From Pseudohalioglobus sediminis (GTDB lineage Bacteria > Pseudomonadota > Gammaproteobacteria > Pseudomonadales > Halieaceae), in assembly GCF_008370495.1 (NCBI RefSeq), contig NZ_VTUX01000003.1:62001-126000 (forward strand): a stretch of DNA of 64,000 nucleotides, written 5' to 3'. Position 1 is the first letter of the stretch. Each line of letters begins with the position of its first letter. The position numbers were made by a program, and so were the translations under genes. The notes beneath the pieces were generated by a model that was not told the DNA's origin, did no database searches, and saw only the letters and a program-made list of their open reading frames with translations. Shown piece after piece: positions 1-8,409 of this stretch.

Positions 1-1
1 G

Positions 2-496
2 TCCTGCGATGAACTGCAGGCAAAGCGGCAGCAGTGCCGGGATGATGCGGCCAGGGAAATTGCCTCACTAGAGGCGAGGATTGCCGCCATCCGCAAGCAG
101 TGCGAACAGGACGTCGACAGCATGGATCGCCTGTTGACCGAAAAAGAACAGGACATACAGGAAATCGAGCAGGGGTTCAGCGCGCGCGAGCAAGAGCTCA
201 AGGCCGAGCACCAGAGCGAATTGGAAACATTCAGCGCCCGGAGAGAAGAACATACCCGCGAATTTCGATCGGAGCAGGAACAGCTGCGCCAGCGTCAACT
301 AGAGCAGGAAATCGAGCACGAAGAAATGCTGACCGGGCTGTGGGAAGAAGAGGAAAAGCAGCAGCACCAGGCCCAGGCACGTCTGCAACAGCTGGAGATC
401 ACCCGCAAGCGACACCAGCGTTCTCTGGAGCAAAGACTGGACAGGCTGCGCAAGGAAGAGGAAAAAGTCGGCCGGGGCGAACTCTCGCTTACCTGA
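2..496 (+). CDS. coiled-coil protein of unknown function, C-terminal part
   Basis: The reading frame is open from the first full codon of the window to a TGA at 494-496, so the gene starts upstream and about 164 residues of its C-terminus are seen. The visible protein is almost entirely charged helix, rich in Glu, Gln, Arg and Lys, with leucines at heptad-like spacing, and has no Pro or Gly breaks: a long coiled coil. It ends with the basic, then polar tail KVGRGELSLT. No catalytic motif or membrane segment is visible. I do not recognise the family. It could be a structural or scaffolding protein, or the end of a larger SMC-like or ATPase-associated chain. An in-frame ATG at 122 is internal to the helix and is not the likely start. 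Confidence 0.6.
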   Translation, partial: SCDELQAKRQQCRDDAAREIASLEARIAAIRKQCEQDVDSMDRLLTEKEQDIQEIEQGFSAREQELKAEHQSELETFSARREEHTREFRSEQEQLRQRQLEQEIEHEEMLTGLWEEEEKQQHQAQARLQQLEITRKRHQRSLEQRLDRLRKEEEKVGRGELSLT

Positions 497-609
497 TCCC
501 GTTCTCGTTAGAGCTCGCAGTCACCAGCTGCCGCCGGCTGCAGAAAGGGCACGCTACAGGCTGCCCCGATTTACGCTTTTAACGGACACCGAAAGCCAGC
601 GCCCGGTGT

Positions 610-873
610 TTATTCGGCGCTGCCCGACTCCGCCTGACGCGATGCCTGCACCTGTTCCATCTGGTGACGGTAGGCATCTACAATTTTGTCTACACCCGAT
701 GGATTCAGGCCGCCGGTGTTACCCACCGCCACGTAGGTTGAGTACACAGCGGAGGCGGACATCAATGCAGCGGAGACCACGTGGGTGCCTACGCCCTCCT
801 CCTTCATCTTGTTGCCGAGTTCAATGAAGCGGTTCATGCACTCGTGATGGTTTTCTGCGTCGGACTTGGCCAT
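610..873 (-). CDS. small DUF3144-like protein
   Basis: 87 residues starting MAKSDAENHHE. This start is chosen because a GGGAGA ribosome site lies 7 nt upstream; the open frame extends to 975 but without a comparable site. The chain is a compact helical protein with a FIELGNKMKEEG segment and a VSAALMSASAVYSTYVAV segment. These resemble the DUF3144 family (F-I-x-L-A-N ... V-S-A-A-L-x-x-A), small proteins of unknown function in gammaproteobacteria. No signal peptide or metal motif is visible. It sits between a plus-strand coiled-coil gene and a same-strand lipase-like gene 117 nt upstream, so an operon is not evident. The assignment rests on remembered family sequence, not a search. Confidence 0.65.
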   Translation of the reverse strand: MAKSDAENHHECMNRFIELGNKMKEEGVGTHVVSAALMSASAVYSTYVAVGNTGGLNPSGVDKIVDAYRHQMEQVQASRQAESGSAE

Positions 874-990
874 GATAATTCTCCCTGTAAACCAATGCTG
901 ATCAAAGCCGGCGATTCTAGCATTTTCGTCAGCCTCCTGCCGAGGCCGGCAGCCCCAAGCTGGCATCACACACAAAGCATCGAGGAAACG

Positions 991-1761
991 TCAGTTTCCA
1001 GCTTCTGTCTCCCGCTGCGGCCCCGCAGGCCCCTCGCGTTCGAAGGCACCCGAGCGCAGGAAGTTCACCGCCTGCGCCATAACCGATGTGTCCCAGATCA
1101 TGAAAGTATGCAAGACCGGCATCTCCAGAAAGTCGAGCATACCTGGCACTACCGTTTCTGCTACCGAAACCGTACCGTCGCTGGGGCGATCAGGAAACCC
1201 GGGTAGCAATGTCCTGTTGCGTAAATTACCGGCAATCACTCCCAGTTGAAACGTTACTGGCCCAAGGCGCCGGCTGAGCGAGTCACTACCCGTACCCAAC
1301 TGCTCCAGCACCCTCGTCTCCAGCAGCCCGAATAGATCAAATTCGCTCCAGTACTCAGCAACCTGGCTGCCCTGATTGGGTGGCCCAAGCATGACCACGC
1401 GGGTCTCTTGAGGTAGCGCATGCATGGATGCGTACTGCCGAACCAGTATTCCCCCCATGGAATGGGCAACAAAATGCACCCGTTCAAAACCCATTGAATG
1501 ACACACTCGCAGCCCGTCGCCCACAACCTCCTCGGAGAGTTCTTCAATCGGTGTGCTGAATGAGCGGTAACTTTCGTTGACGGTAGCGTAGCCCTCGTTT
1601 TCGAGATACCACTCCAGCGGCTTCATCGCGGCCGCACTGCGAAATAGTCCGTGCAGCAAGACCACACAGGCCTGTTCACGTTCCGTTGACGGTTGCGCCC
1701 AAACCACACCAGTAACGAGCGCGCCGCAAAGGGCGACAGGTAAGAGTAAATTGCGCATCAT
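991..1761 (-). CDS. secreted alpha/beta hydrolase, lipase-like
   Basis: 256 residues with an N-terminal signal peptide (hydrophobic stretch about 4-20, likely cleavage after VWA at 20-22). The mature protein has an alpha/beta hydrolase core: oxyanion-loop HGLFR at 37-41, nucleophile elbow AHSMGG with Ser101, a plausible acid Asp195 in SDGTVSV, and His218 in LHTF. The pattern resembles periplasmic or secreted triacylglycerol lipases and PGAP1-like esterases; the substrate cannot be told. Two adjacent ATG codons make the start uncertain by one residue. The gene is transcribed away from the outer-membrane barrel gene, with a 162-bp divergent promoter region between them. No foldase gene of the kind used by class I Pseudomonas lipases is present nearby. 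Confidence 0.8.
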   Translation of the reverse strand: MMRNLLLPVALCGALVTGVVWAQPSTEREQACVVLLHGLFRSAAAMKPLEWYLENEGYATVNESYRSFSTPIEELSEEVVGDGLRVCHSMGFERVHFVAHSMGGILVRQYASMHALPQETRVVMLGPPNQGSQVAEYWSEFDLFGLLETRVLEQLGTGSDSLSRRLGPVTFQLGVIAGNLRNRTLLPGFPDRPSDGTVSVAETVVPGMLDFLEMPVLHTFMIWDTSVMAQAVNFLRSGAFEREGPAGPQRETEAGN

Positions 1762-1923
1762 AGGGAGAATAATGGACGCTTCGAGCGTCGTTGGCCAACA
1801 GTCGCACGGTGCACGGAATTTGCCATGGTACCCCCTCCCGGAACGGTAAATTTTGCTATTATGTCGCAGTTTCGTGGTTCAACACTTTAACGCCATAATC
1901 AGGCTACTCCCGGATACCGTCAG

Positions 1924-2850
1924 ATGAAATGGCCGGCATACACGGTTCACCTGTCTTGCGCTCTTATGATGGCGGGTACAACAGCACCCGCCTTTTCCGC
2001 GGCCGGCGGTTCCTCCACTGAATTCTCCGCAGAAGTGGGCATAGGCGGCGAGTACGATAGTAACGTCTCCGTCGACGAACTCGATGCGTCCAGCAGCGAG
2101 AGCGACTACGCGCTTATCATCGACGCGGAACTGCAGCTCGACCACCGTTTCAACGATACGCTGGACATGGCGGTGACCTATGATGTCAGCCAGAGCAACT
2201 ACGAACAGTTCGGTGCCCTTGACAGGCAAACGCACTTGCTGGGAGTCGATTTCGGGGCTGACCTGGGTGCCGTCAACTCCGGTCTTACGCTGTACTACAT
2301 CAATGCACGCCTGGATGGAAATGCTTTCCTCGAATACTACCGCGCATCGCCGTATGTCTCGGGCTTCCTGTCGAAAAAGTGGTTTGCCCGCGGCGCCTAC
2401 GTCTATTCAGACAAGAGCATCGAACAGAACCCGGGCAGAGATGCTGATAGTCATGCGGGAGAGATAGACCTGTATTTCTTTCGCCGCGGTCTGCGCAGCT
2501 ATTTTAATCTTGGCTACAAATTTAAAGATGAAAACGCGGTAGAAGACCGTTTTGACTACAGCGCGAGCAACCTGAAGCTGCGCTACATTCACCGTTTCGA
2601 CGCCTTTGGCGAGGTTCTGAAAACCGAATTCTCGTGGCGTTACGAATACCGTGACTACAGCTCTATCACCCCCAGCATTGGCGAAGAAAGGGAAGATAAC
2701 CGCCATCGCTGGAAGGTTGATATCGAGTACCCGATCCTGGAGAAGGCCGCGATACAACTGTACGTGGGGTACGCCGACTACGACTCCAACTTCCCTCGTT
2801 CAGACTACGACCAGCACGTTGTGGGAACCCGGTTTTCCTACCGCTGGTAG
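1924..2850 (+). CDS. outer-membrane beta-barrel protein
   Basis: 308 residues. A signal peptide (about 1-26, ending A-F-S-A-A) is followed by a chain of alternating polar and hydrophobic strands rich in Tyr, Phe and Asp, ending FSYRW. A C-terminal aromatic residue is the usual signature recognised by the Bam machinery. The strand count implied by the alternation (roughly 12-14) is compatible with a closed barrel, and the N-terminal EVGIGGEYDSNVSVDE segment resembles barrels annotated as surface-lipoprotein-assembly-modifier-like or generic outer-membrane proteins. The function is unknown. The gene converges on the subtilisin gene, 28 nt between stop codons. A TATTAT element at 1857-1862 is a possible -10 box. 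Confidence 0.75.
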   Translation: MKWPAYTVHLSCALMMAGTTAPAFSAAGGSSTEFSAEVGIGGEYDSNVSVDELDASSSESDYALIIDAELQLDHRFNDTLDMAVTYDVSQSNYEQFGALDRQTHLLGVDFGADLGAVNSGLTLYYINARLDGNAFLEYYRASPYVSGFLSKKWFARGAYVYSDKSIEQNPGRDADSHAGEIDLYFFRRGLRSYFNLGYKFKDENAVEDRFDYSASNLKLRYIHRFDAFGEVLKTEFSWRYEYRDYSSITPSIGEEREDNRHRWKVDIEYPILEKAAIQLYVGYADYDSNFPRSDYDQHVVGTRFSYRW

Positions 2851-2878
2851 CGGACCGCGTGCTGTTCAGGACGCTGCT

Positions 2879-4744
2879 TCAGGATTCCCGGATGCGTAAC
2901 AGGCCGTAACCGTAAATATCATCGCGCCCCGGCGGACCGAGGTCTTCGGCGGAGTTATACAGCAAGGCCATGACGTCGGCGCCCGGCTGTTGTTTACGCA
3001 GTCGGGCAGCAGCCGTGGCGGCAAAAGGCACGGCAAAGGATGTGCCCGAAGACGCCACATAACCGCCACCGGCGCGCGCATGCAGCAGCCCCACTCCCGG
3101 CGCAGCTATATCGAGATAATCACCACGATTGGCCAGGCGAAAGACCCTGTGGCCCTCATCGACGGCAGTCACTGCAACCACCGTGTCATAAGCCGCAGGG
3201 TACATTGGCCGCGCCACGGGACCACCGTTTCCGGCGGCAGCCATGACCAGCACATCCTGCTCCGACGCACGCTGTAGCGCAGCTTCCAACAGACGGTTGG
3301 GTGGGCCGGCAAGGCTTATATTGACCACATCAACCCTGGTTGAGATCAGCCAATCGAGTGCGCGCAGCAAACTGACCGTGGAAGCGATCTCGCCACGCTC
3401 TTCATCCACCTCGAACACGGCAGCGGCATAGACCTCAGCGCCTGGCAACAGGCCCTGATAGTCGCCATCGTTGGCCGCTATGATTGAGGCGATCGCGGTA
3501 CCGTGAAAATCCGGCAAGGTCGCCTTTGCCGATACGAATGAGCGACTCTCGATACTGGCATTTGCCAGCGAAGGGTGAGAAGTGTCCACCTTACTGTCGA
3601 TCATGCCGATCCGCACGCCATCGTTATCGGCAGACGCGGGCATGGTGATCGCGGAGCGCGGCACAATGCCCTGCTCCGCCACCGCGACTTCAGAGCCTGC
3701 GGTGTAAATATGGTTGAGGTCGACTTCCGCGCGGTCTTTGCCGACGACGTCGAGAACACCGCGGCGCACTTCTGTTATGTCAAAGCTGGAAGGGCCCGCC
3801 ACCTCGGCAAGACGCATTCCCAGCCCGGGCAGGTCAGTCACGGTGTCGAAGAGGTAGCCCTTTTCGGCCAGTTCCTCGAAGACTTCCGGCTCTGCCATCA
3901 CCAGCCACTGTTCGCGTTGAATCCGCGCTTCATCGACTTCCAGCTCACTTTCGAGGTCGTCGAGGATATCGTCTATCTCGTTCTCAAGGCGCTCTTCCAC
4001 GACCGCCGCGACCTGCACTTCAGCCGCGCTCTCTACCGACTGCTCCACGTTGTCTTCAACGGCAACTTCAACGCTGGCTTCCACCTCGCTTTCAACAGAT
4101 TGCTCGAGGTCTTCCTGCACGCTGGTCTCCACCGAGCTCTCGACGTTGTCCTCAACATTCTGCTCCACATTCTGGGCAACTTCCTGCTGCACTGACTCTT
4201 CGATCTGGTCCTCGACGGAATCTTCCACGTTGTCAGCTACGGTTTCCTCGACCTCGTCCTGCACTTCCTGCTCGACATCGTCTTCCACTTCCTCGGTAAC
4301 AGCGTCAGTGATCTGCTCCTCTACCGCGTCCTCCAGAGAATTCTCGACTTCTTCCTCGGCAACCTCTTCGACCGCGTCCTCGACAACGTCTTCCACGCTG
4401 TCTGTCACCTCGTCCTCTATCTGCTCTTCCACCTTCTCTTCTACGAAGCGATCGCCGGGGCCCAGCAGCAATTCGTCCAGGCGGTCTTCAACCGCTTCCT
4501 CCACCTGGTCTTCGGCGGCGTCAGTTACCGAATCATCGACCTGGTCCTCGACATCTTCCTCGACCTCGTCTTCCACCTGCTCCTCTATGAGGTCAGAGTC
4601 GTCCAGGCTACCGGGAACCTGCGCCGAGGCCTGCTGCGCCAGCGGCAGGCACAGGAACAGCACCAAAAATGCCGCCGAGGCGGTGGAAGACAGCCCTCGG
4701 AGGGCGAATATCTTCAATTCTTTCAAAGAGTTGCGGAAAATCAT
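2879..4744 (-). CDS. S8 (subtilisin) family serine peptidase with long acidic tetrad-repeat region
   Basis: 621 residues. The N-terminus has a basic segment then a hydrophobic stretch (about 20-40, ending AQQASAQ), a Sec signal peptide. Residues about 52-268 are a near-uninterrupted repeat of four-residue units, Val (or Ile/Leu) at every fourth position with Glu/Asp/Gln/Ser between; Val is strictly spaced from 141 to 237. Residues 270-370 look like a pro-region. The subtilisin domain follows, with Asp383 (MIDS), His414 (DFHGT), oxyanion Asn506 (AAGNGG) and Ser569 (SSGTS), so the triad is complete. No C-terminal autotransporter barrel is present. Divergent to the ECF sigma gene; an ECF-type promoter (4789-4813) lies just upstream of its ATG. 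The protease fold is sure; the role and location are inferred as periplasmic or secreted. Confidence 0.85.
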   Translation of the reverse strand: MIFRNSLKELKIFALRGLSSTASAAFLVLFLCLPLAQQASAQVPGSLDDSDLIEEQVEDEVEEDVEDQVDDSVTDAAEDQVEEAVEDRLDELLLGPGDRFVEEKVEEQIEDEVTDSVEDVVEDAVEEVAEEEVENSLEDAVEEQITDAVTEEVEDDVEQEVQDEVEETVADNVEDSVEDQIEESVQQEVAQNVEQNVEDNVESSVETSVQEDLEQSVESEVEASVEVAVEDNVEQSVESAAEVQVAAVVEERLENEIDDILDDLESELEVDEARIQREQWLVMAEPEVFEELAEKGYLFDTVTDLPGLGMRLAEVAGPSSFDITEVRRGVLDVVGKDRAEVDLNHIYTAGSEVAVAEQGIVPRSAITMPASADNDGVRIGMIDSKVDTSHPSLANASIESRSFVSAKATLPDFHGTAIASIIAANDGDYQGLLPGAEVYAAAVFEVDEERGEIASTVSLLRALDWLISTRVDVVNISLAGPPNRLLEAALQRASEQDVLVMAAAGNGGPVARPMYPAAYDTVVAVTAVDEGHRVFRLANRGDYLDIAAPGVGLLHARAGGGYVASSGTSFAVPFAATAAARLRKQQPGADVMALLYNSAEDLGPPGRDDIYGYGLLRIRES

Positions 4745-4788
4745 GATAGTATTTACCGTGAAAATAAAGCGTCACCTTCTACATAGAT

Positions 4789-4813
4789 GACGTTTAGCGC
4801 GAATAAAAATTCC
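4789..4813 (-). promoter_or_regulatory. candidate ECF-sigma promoter for the subtilisin gene
   Basis: Read on the minus strand, a GGAAT box (4813-4809) is followed 12 nt later by TAAACGTC (4796-4789), that is GGAAT-N16-CGTC, 45 nt before the protease ATG. The same two boxes occur in the opposite direction in front of the sigma-factor gene. GGAAT/CGTC-type boxes are typical of ECF sigma factors. Not tested. Confidence 0.55.
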
Positions 4814-4820
4814 GGTCTGG

Positions 4821-4846
4821 GGAATAAAATCGCATGCTTAAACGTC
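4821..4846 (+). promoter_or_regulatory. candidate ECF-sigma promoter for the sigma-factor gene (autoregulation)
   Basis: GGAAT (4821-4825) and TAAACGTC (4839-4846), giving GGAAT-N17-CGTC, 22 nt before the chosen ATG of the sigma gene at 4868. The distance fits a start of transcription near 4853 and a short leader containing AGGA. The match with the divergent box at 4789-4813 supports a shared sigma factor. Confidence 0.55.
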
Positions 4847-4867
4847 CCTTATTTTAACAGGATTCGT

Positions 4868-5371
4868 ATGCCAACGCTCAGCGATTCACAGCGTGAGGCC
4901 CTTATGGCCGAACTGGGTGGATTACGCCGCTTCTGCTACTCGCTGACCGGTAACAACGCCGATGCAGACGACCTGCTGCAGTCCACAGTTGAGAGGCTAC
5001 TGCAGAAAGGCATGCCTGAGGATGCACACGCGGCGAAATGGAGTTACCGGGTCTGCAAGAACGTGTGGATCGACGAACTCAGGTCGCGCGACGTGAGACA
5101 GCGCTACCCCGCCACGGTAACCGATTCGGAGGTGGCGTTGAGTACACAGGAAGTCGCAGCGGGCGAACAAGAACTGGACGCGGTAGCAGCCGCGCTTGAC
5201 CAGTTGCCGGAAGACCAGCGACTGGCACTGAGCCTGGTGAGCATAGAAGGCAAGACCTACGCTGAAGCGGCAGAGATACTCGAGGTACCGGTGGGAACGA
5301 TCATGAGCCGTATTGCCAGGGCAAGAAAGAATTTATTACAGCACTACAGTCCGCAACGCGATGAGGGCTGA
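4868..5371 (+). CDS. ECF-type RNA polymerase sigma factor
   Basis: 167 residues. Sigma region 2 spans about 11-80, with the DADDLLQSTVERLL segment that is typical of the core-binding helix. Region 4 spans about 105-158, with LPEDQRLALSLV and a helix-turn-helix around TYAEAAEILEVPVGTIMSR. There is no sigma region 1 or 3, so it is an ECF (group 4) factor. The start at 4868 is preferred to the upstream ATG at 4787 because it has an AGGA site at the right distance, and because the candidate promoter lies between the two. The anti-sigma gene follows after 12 nt and is surely co-transcribed. The likely regulon includes the divergent subtilisin. Confidence 0.9.
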   Translation: MPTLSDSQREALMAELGGLRRFCYSLTGNNADADDLLQSTVERLLQKGMPEDAHAAKWSYRVCKNVWIDELRSRDVRQRYPATVTDSEVALSTQEVAAGEQELDAVAAALDQLPEDQRLALSLVSIEGKTYAEAAEILEVPVGTIMSRIARARKNLLQHYSPQRDEG

Positions 5372-5383
5372 CAGGAACGAAAT

Positions 5384-6085
5384 ATGAAAGACCAGGAATA
5401 CGAACTGCTGTCACAATATGTGGACGGGGAACTGGACGAGGTCACCGCCCAGCGAGTGCGCGCGCGACTGGATGCCGAACCCGCGTTACGAGAGACCCTG
5501 GACAAGTTGCTGGCGCTGAACGCGCGTCTGCGCGAAACGTTTGCAGGTACCGACACGGTACCTGAAAGCGTCGCCGCAATGGTGCGGCCCAGCAGCAATG
5601 TCGTACCTCTCACGCGCCAGCGCCCGGCGCGCCCCGCCTGGCAGTATGCCGTGGCCGCTTCCCTGGTGGCGGCAGCGGGCTTGCTGCTGACCCCACAGTG
5701 GCAGACATCGACGCCCTCCTCCCCGACCCTGGCCACCGTGCTCGAATCAACGCCGTCTATGGCGTCTGGCTGGGCTTCACTGGCAAACGGCGAACAGGTG
5801 CGGCCGGTGTTGAGCTTCAGCCACATCGACGGTAGTTGGTGTCGTGAATACCTGCTCAAGGCGAACGCGGCCAGCACCCGCGGCGTGGCCTGTCGGCTTG
5901 ACGATGGCCAGTGGCAGGTCAGGGTCGCCGCAGCAGCTGAATTGCCTGGCAGCAGCGCCGAATTTCGCCCGGCGGGCGCCGGTGATGCGGACCAGGTGGC
6001 AGACTACCTCGCCGATTACAGTGCCGATATTGCTCTTAGCGCCAGTGAAGAACAGCGCCTGATAGAACAAGCCTGGCTGCGCTAG
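5384..6085 (+). CDS. membrane-anchored anti-sigma factor (no zinc-finger motif)
   Basis: 233 residues. The cytoplasmic part (1-80) has an RseA-like opening, YELLSQYVDGELDE, typical of anti-sigma domains, but lacks the HxxxCxxC zinc motif. A single transmembrane helix lies at about 86-103. The C-terminal part of about 130 residues would face the periplasm and contains two cysteines, Cys153 (SWCREY) and Cys170 (GVACR), in a pattern seen in other anti-sigma C-terminal domains; they could form a disulfide. It lies 12 nt behind the sigma gene and is followed by a strong terminator. Expected role: hold the sigma factor at the membrane until an envelope signal releases it. The signal is unknown. Confidence 0.85.
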   Translation: MKDQEYELLSQYVDGELDEVTAQRVRARLDAEPALRETLDKLLALNARLRETFAGTDTVPESVAAMVRPSSNVVPLTRQRPARPAWQYAVAASLVAAAGLLLTPQWQTSTPSSPTLATVLESTPSMASGWASLANGEQVRPVLSFSHIDGSWCREYLLKANAASTRGVACRLDDGQWQVRVAAAAELPGSSAEFRPAGAGDADQVADYLADYSADIALSASEEQRLIEQAWLR

Positions 6086-6106
6086 GCAAACACCAATCGT
6101 TTTCGT

Positions 6107-6143
6107 GCCCGGTCGCCTCGCAAAGGCGACCGGGCTTTTTTTT
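6107..6143 (+). terminator. intrinsic terminator of the sigma/anti-sigma operon
   Basis: A perfect 12-bp stem (6107-6118 with 6124-6135), a 5-nt loop and eight T residues, 21 nt after the anti-sigma stop codon. Confidence 0.95.
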
Positions 6144-6886
6144 GCCGATTCACGGCCCCGGCGCCAACTTTGTCAGCGAAACGGACAGGCACAGGCCTGG
6201 AACCGCATGCGGAGGCATCAGTGATGCGGATCAGCAGTCACTGCTGCGCAGTTTGTTCCAACGCAGGAAATCCAGAACCGGCAGCTTTTCACACAGCAGG
6301 GCCTGAAAACAGGGTGATAACAGTGAGGGAAGAGAAGCAGGGCCTGCCGCCCCATGTAGACGACAGACCCTGAGGTTCAGTGCGGAGGGCTAGCGGTCCC
6401 CGCTCTGGGAGGCATGAGCCACGAACAGACCGGCATTTTGTATGCCTGTCCGCCGTGGCGAAAAGGGGTGAGGGCTGCGGTGGTGCCACGCATTCTGTAT
6501 GGCCTTATGGCTCTGTGATGCGTACCCAAATGGCTTACCACCCGTTACCTCTCGTGGTGTTTCACTCCACTTTGCTAACTTGACGGCTCAGCTGGCGGGT
6601 TTATTCCATTTATCGCAAAAAAATCTGAAAAAAATCTCCTGGACGGCCCAGAGTGAAGCTAACTCACTGTTTTTGCTATATTTATTTTCTTCGCCAGGAA
6701 AAAATAAAATGCTCATATTCCGGGCGCTGAGCGGATAAGTCTGCTGCACGCTGCATTTTCCAGACAAATTCGGACGGAACCTCTGGCTGCGCGGCGGAAT
6801 TCGCACCCGCACAGGCTTGCCCCTGCTCCCCGGGGCTGCGACGATACCGCTCCCCATTTATAAGCTGAAGCCAGAGAGACATTCGA
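6144..6886. other. 743-bp intergenic stretch without a convincing gene
   Basis: Only short open frames occur here (under 100 codons, on both strands, overlapping each other), without ribosome sites or recognisable products. Two near-repeats, CATTTTGTATGCC (6433-6445) and CATTCTGTATGGCC (6490-6503), are seen. 6597-6720 is strongly AT-rich compared with the surroundings, and contains poly-A runs and a weak hairpin followed by five T residues (about 6651-6675). I do not recognise tmRNA, RNase P RNA, SRP RNA or a known riboswitch in it. An uncharacterised small RNA or a remnant of a lost gene are both possible. Confidence 0.5.
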
Positions 6887-7300
6887 ATGATCAACAACGT
6901 ACTGCAACCCACGGGTGACCAGGTGCGCGCGTTTCGCGATCGCGCCACGGGTGAACCGATTGCCATGCTGAATTTGCTCAAGTTCAGAGAGCGTGCACTC
7001 TACGAAGACGGCAGGGAGACAGACCTGAGCGGGCGCGACGCCTACAAACTCTACGCCGCAGGATTTCGGGAAGTCACGGAGCCCCGGGGCGTGAAGATTC
7101 TTTATGCCGGGGATGTCAGGGGCCTGCTGATCGGCGCCGGCGATGACCTGTGGGACGAAGTCGCGCTGATTCAATACCCCTCTGCCCAGGTCATGCTGGA
7201 TATGCTCAGGGACGAAACCTACCAGCAAGCGCAACAACACCGCGCCGCCGGACTGGAAGGCCAGCTACTGATCGAGTGTGCCAGCGGCGGCGCCTTCTGA
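6887..7300 (+). CDS. DUF1330 family protein
   Basis: 137 residues, starting MINNVLQPTGDQ, with GAGAG about 10 nt upstream. The PIAMLNLLKFRERA segment followed by a YAAGFREV helix and a DDLWDEVALIQYPSAQVMLDML block is the pattern of DUF1330, a dimeric alpha/beta ferredoxin-like fold related to NIPSNAP and EthD proteins. These are small cytoplasmic proteins of unknown activity, common in several copies in marine gammaproteobacteria. It is separate from its neighbours: convergent with the GST gene, and 743 bp after the sigma operon terminator. Confidence 0.8.
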   Translation: MINNVLQPTGDQVRAFRDRATGEPIAMLNLLKFRERALYEDGRETDLSGRDAYKLYAAGFREVTEPRGVKILYAGDVRGLLIGAGDDLWDEVALIQYPSAQVMLDMLRDETYQQAQQHRAAGLEGQLLIECASGGAF

Positions 7301-7349
7301 GTCCCGCACTTAACGGGCACCGGGCCTGACACCACACTGGCGAGGCATC

Positions 7350-8249
7350 CTATGCCGGGGTAAGAATCTGGCCCATGCGCGGGAAGTGCACGTGTACCAG
7401 GCCCGCTTTGGGGTCGTCGCGAGCGATGGAGATGCGTGCATCATCCAGCCCCACCAGGGTACCCTCCACGGCCGCCGGGTCAGGTGATTCGGTACGCACT
7501 GACACGCGTTGGCCAGCCTCCCAGCCCTGGCCCGGTGCCACTGCACAGGCATCAACAGGGGTGTTTTCCAGGGCATGCTGGATGGCCTGTTCCGCCGTCC
7601 ATGATTCCAGGTCGCCCCAACCGATTGCCTCCACCCGCTGGTACCACTCCGCAACCGCTGCACTGAGATCCGCTGGCTGGATACCTGACAACTGCACGAA
7701 GCGCACGATCATGTACAGTGTGAGATCTGCATGTCCCACCGTATCCCCGGCGATGAAATCCCTACCGTCGGCGAGAGCCGCGACCAGGTACTGCGCCCCG
7801 GCTGCGAACTGTGACTGCATGTGCGGCACAGCGGGCAGGAAAGTCTTGCGGTCCATGCCAAAGCGTTTTTCCCGGTCGAGCCAGAATTCCTCGGGAAGAC
7901 TGTCCGCATTGCCACCCAGGGCAGTACCCGCAGCGGGCATGAACCAGCAGTTCCCGGCCCACTGTGCAATGAATTTACCGGCCAGCCCAAGGGGCTGCGG
8001 GTACAGGGTCGGTTCAGGCGCGTAGGCCTCCAGAGCCGACGTGATGCAGTCAGTATCACAGTAGATATCAGCGCCGATCTGCAACACCGGTATTCTTTCA
8101 TAACCGCCGGTCAGGGCGCTGAGGTCCGGCTTGGGCGATACCATCGGCGCCTCCACGGATTTCCACGGGATACCCTTGAGCCCGAGAGCAAGGCGCATCG
8201 CCGTGCCAAAGGGAGAGAGTTCATATTGATGCAGTATGACTTCAGCCAT
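7350..8249 (-). CDS. glutathione S-transferase family protein with extra C-terminal domain
   Basis: 299 residues, longer than the usual 200-230 of bacterial GSTs. The thioredoxin-like N-terminal domain (1-80) begins ILHQYELSPFGTAMRLALGLKGI; the conserved cis-Pro lies in RIPVLQIG, followed by DTDCI. The helical domain spans about 90-215. The final 80 residues (about 220-299) form an appended segment with a strand-rich pattern (QRVSVRTESPDPAAVEGTLV ... LVHVHFPR). This looks like a small beta domain fused to the GST. A GGAA site precedes the ATG. Substrate unknown; no nearby pathway genes give a clue. Confidence 0.8.
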   Translation of the reverse strand: MAEVILHQYELSPFGTAMRLALGLKGIPWKSVEAPMVSPKPDLSALTGGYERIPVLQIGADIYCDTDCITSALEAYAPEPTLYPQPLGLAGKFIAQWAGNCWFMPAAGTALGGNADSLPEEFWLDREKRFGMDRKTFLPAVPHMQSQFAAGAQYLVAALADGRDFIAGDTVGHADLTLYMIVRFVQLSGIQPADLSAAVAEWYQRVEAIGWGDLESWTAEQAIQHALENTPVDACAVAPGQGWEAGQRVSVRTESPDPAAVEGTLVGLDDARISIARDDPKAGLVHVHFPRMGQILTPA

Positions 8250-8409
8250 GTCGTGTTTTCCTTACGCCGGACGGAGGCACGAGCTTATTGGAGTTATGCC
8301 CCGGCCGCAATCAGTGTCGCCAACGTGAGGATGGACTCAGCCCAAAATCAATGAAAACGGCCAATCAAGCCGCTAAACTCTGGCCCGACCCCCTAAAAGA
8401 ACCACTGCC

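Noticed and set aside
4050-4790. 246-codon plus-strand frame rich in Ser and Thr
   Set aside because: It is the antisense of the V-E-x-x repeat of the subtilisin gene; its composition is fully explained by the repeat codons.
4787-4867. Earlier ATG (4787) for the sigma gene
   Set aside because: It lies upstream of the candidate promoter and lacks a ribosome site; the ATG at 4868 has both.
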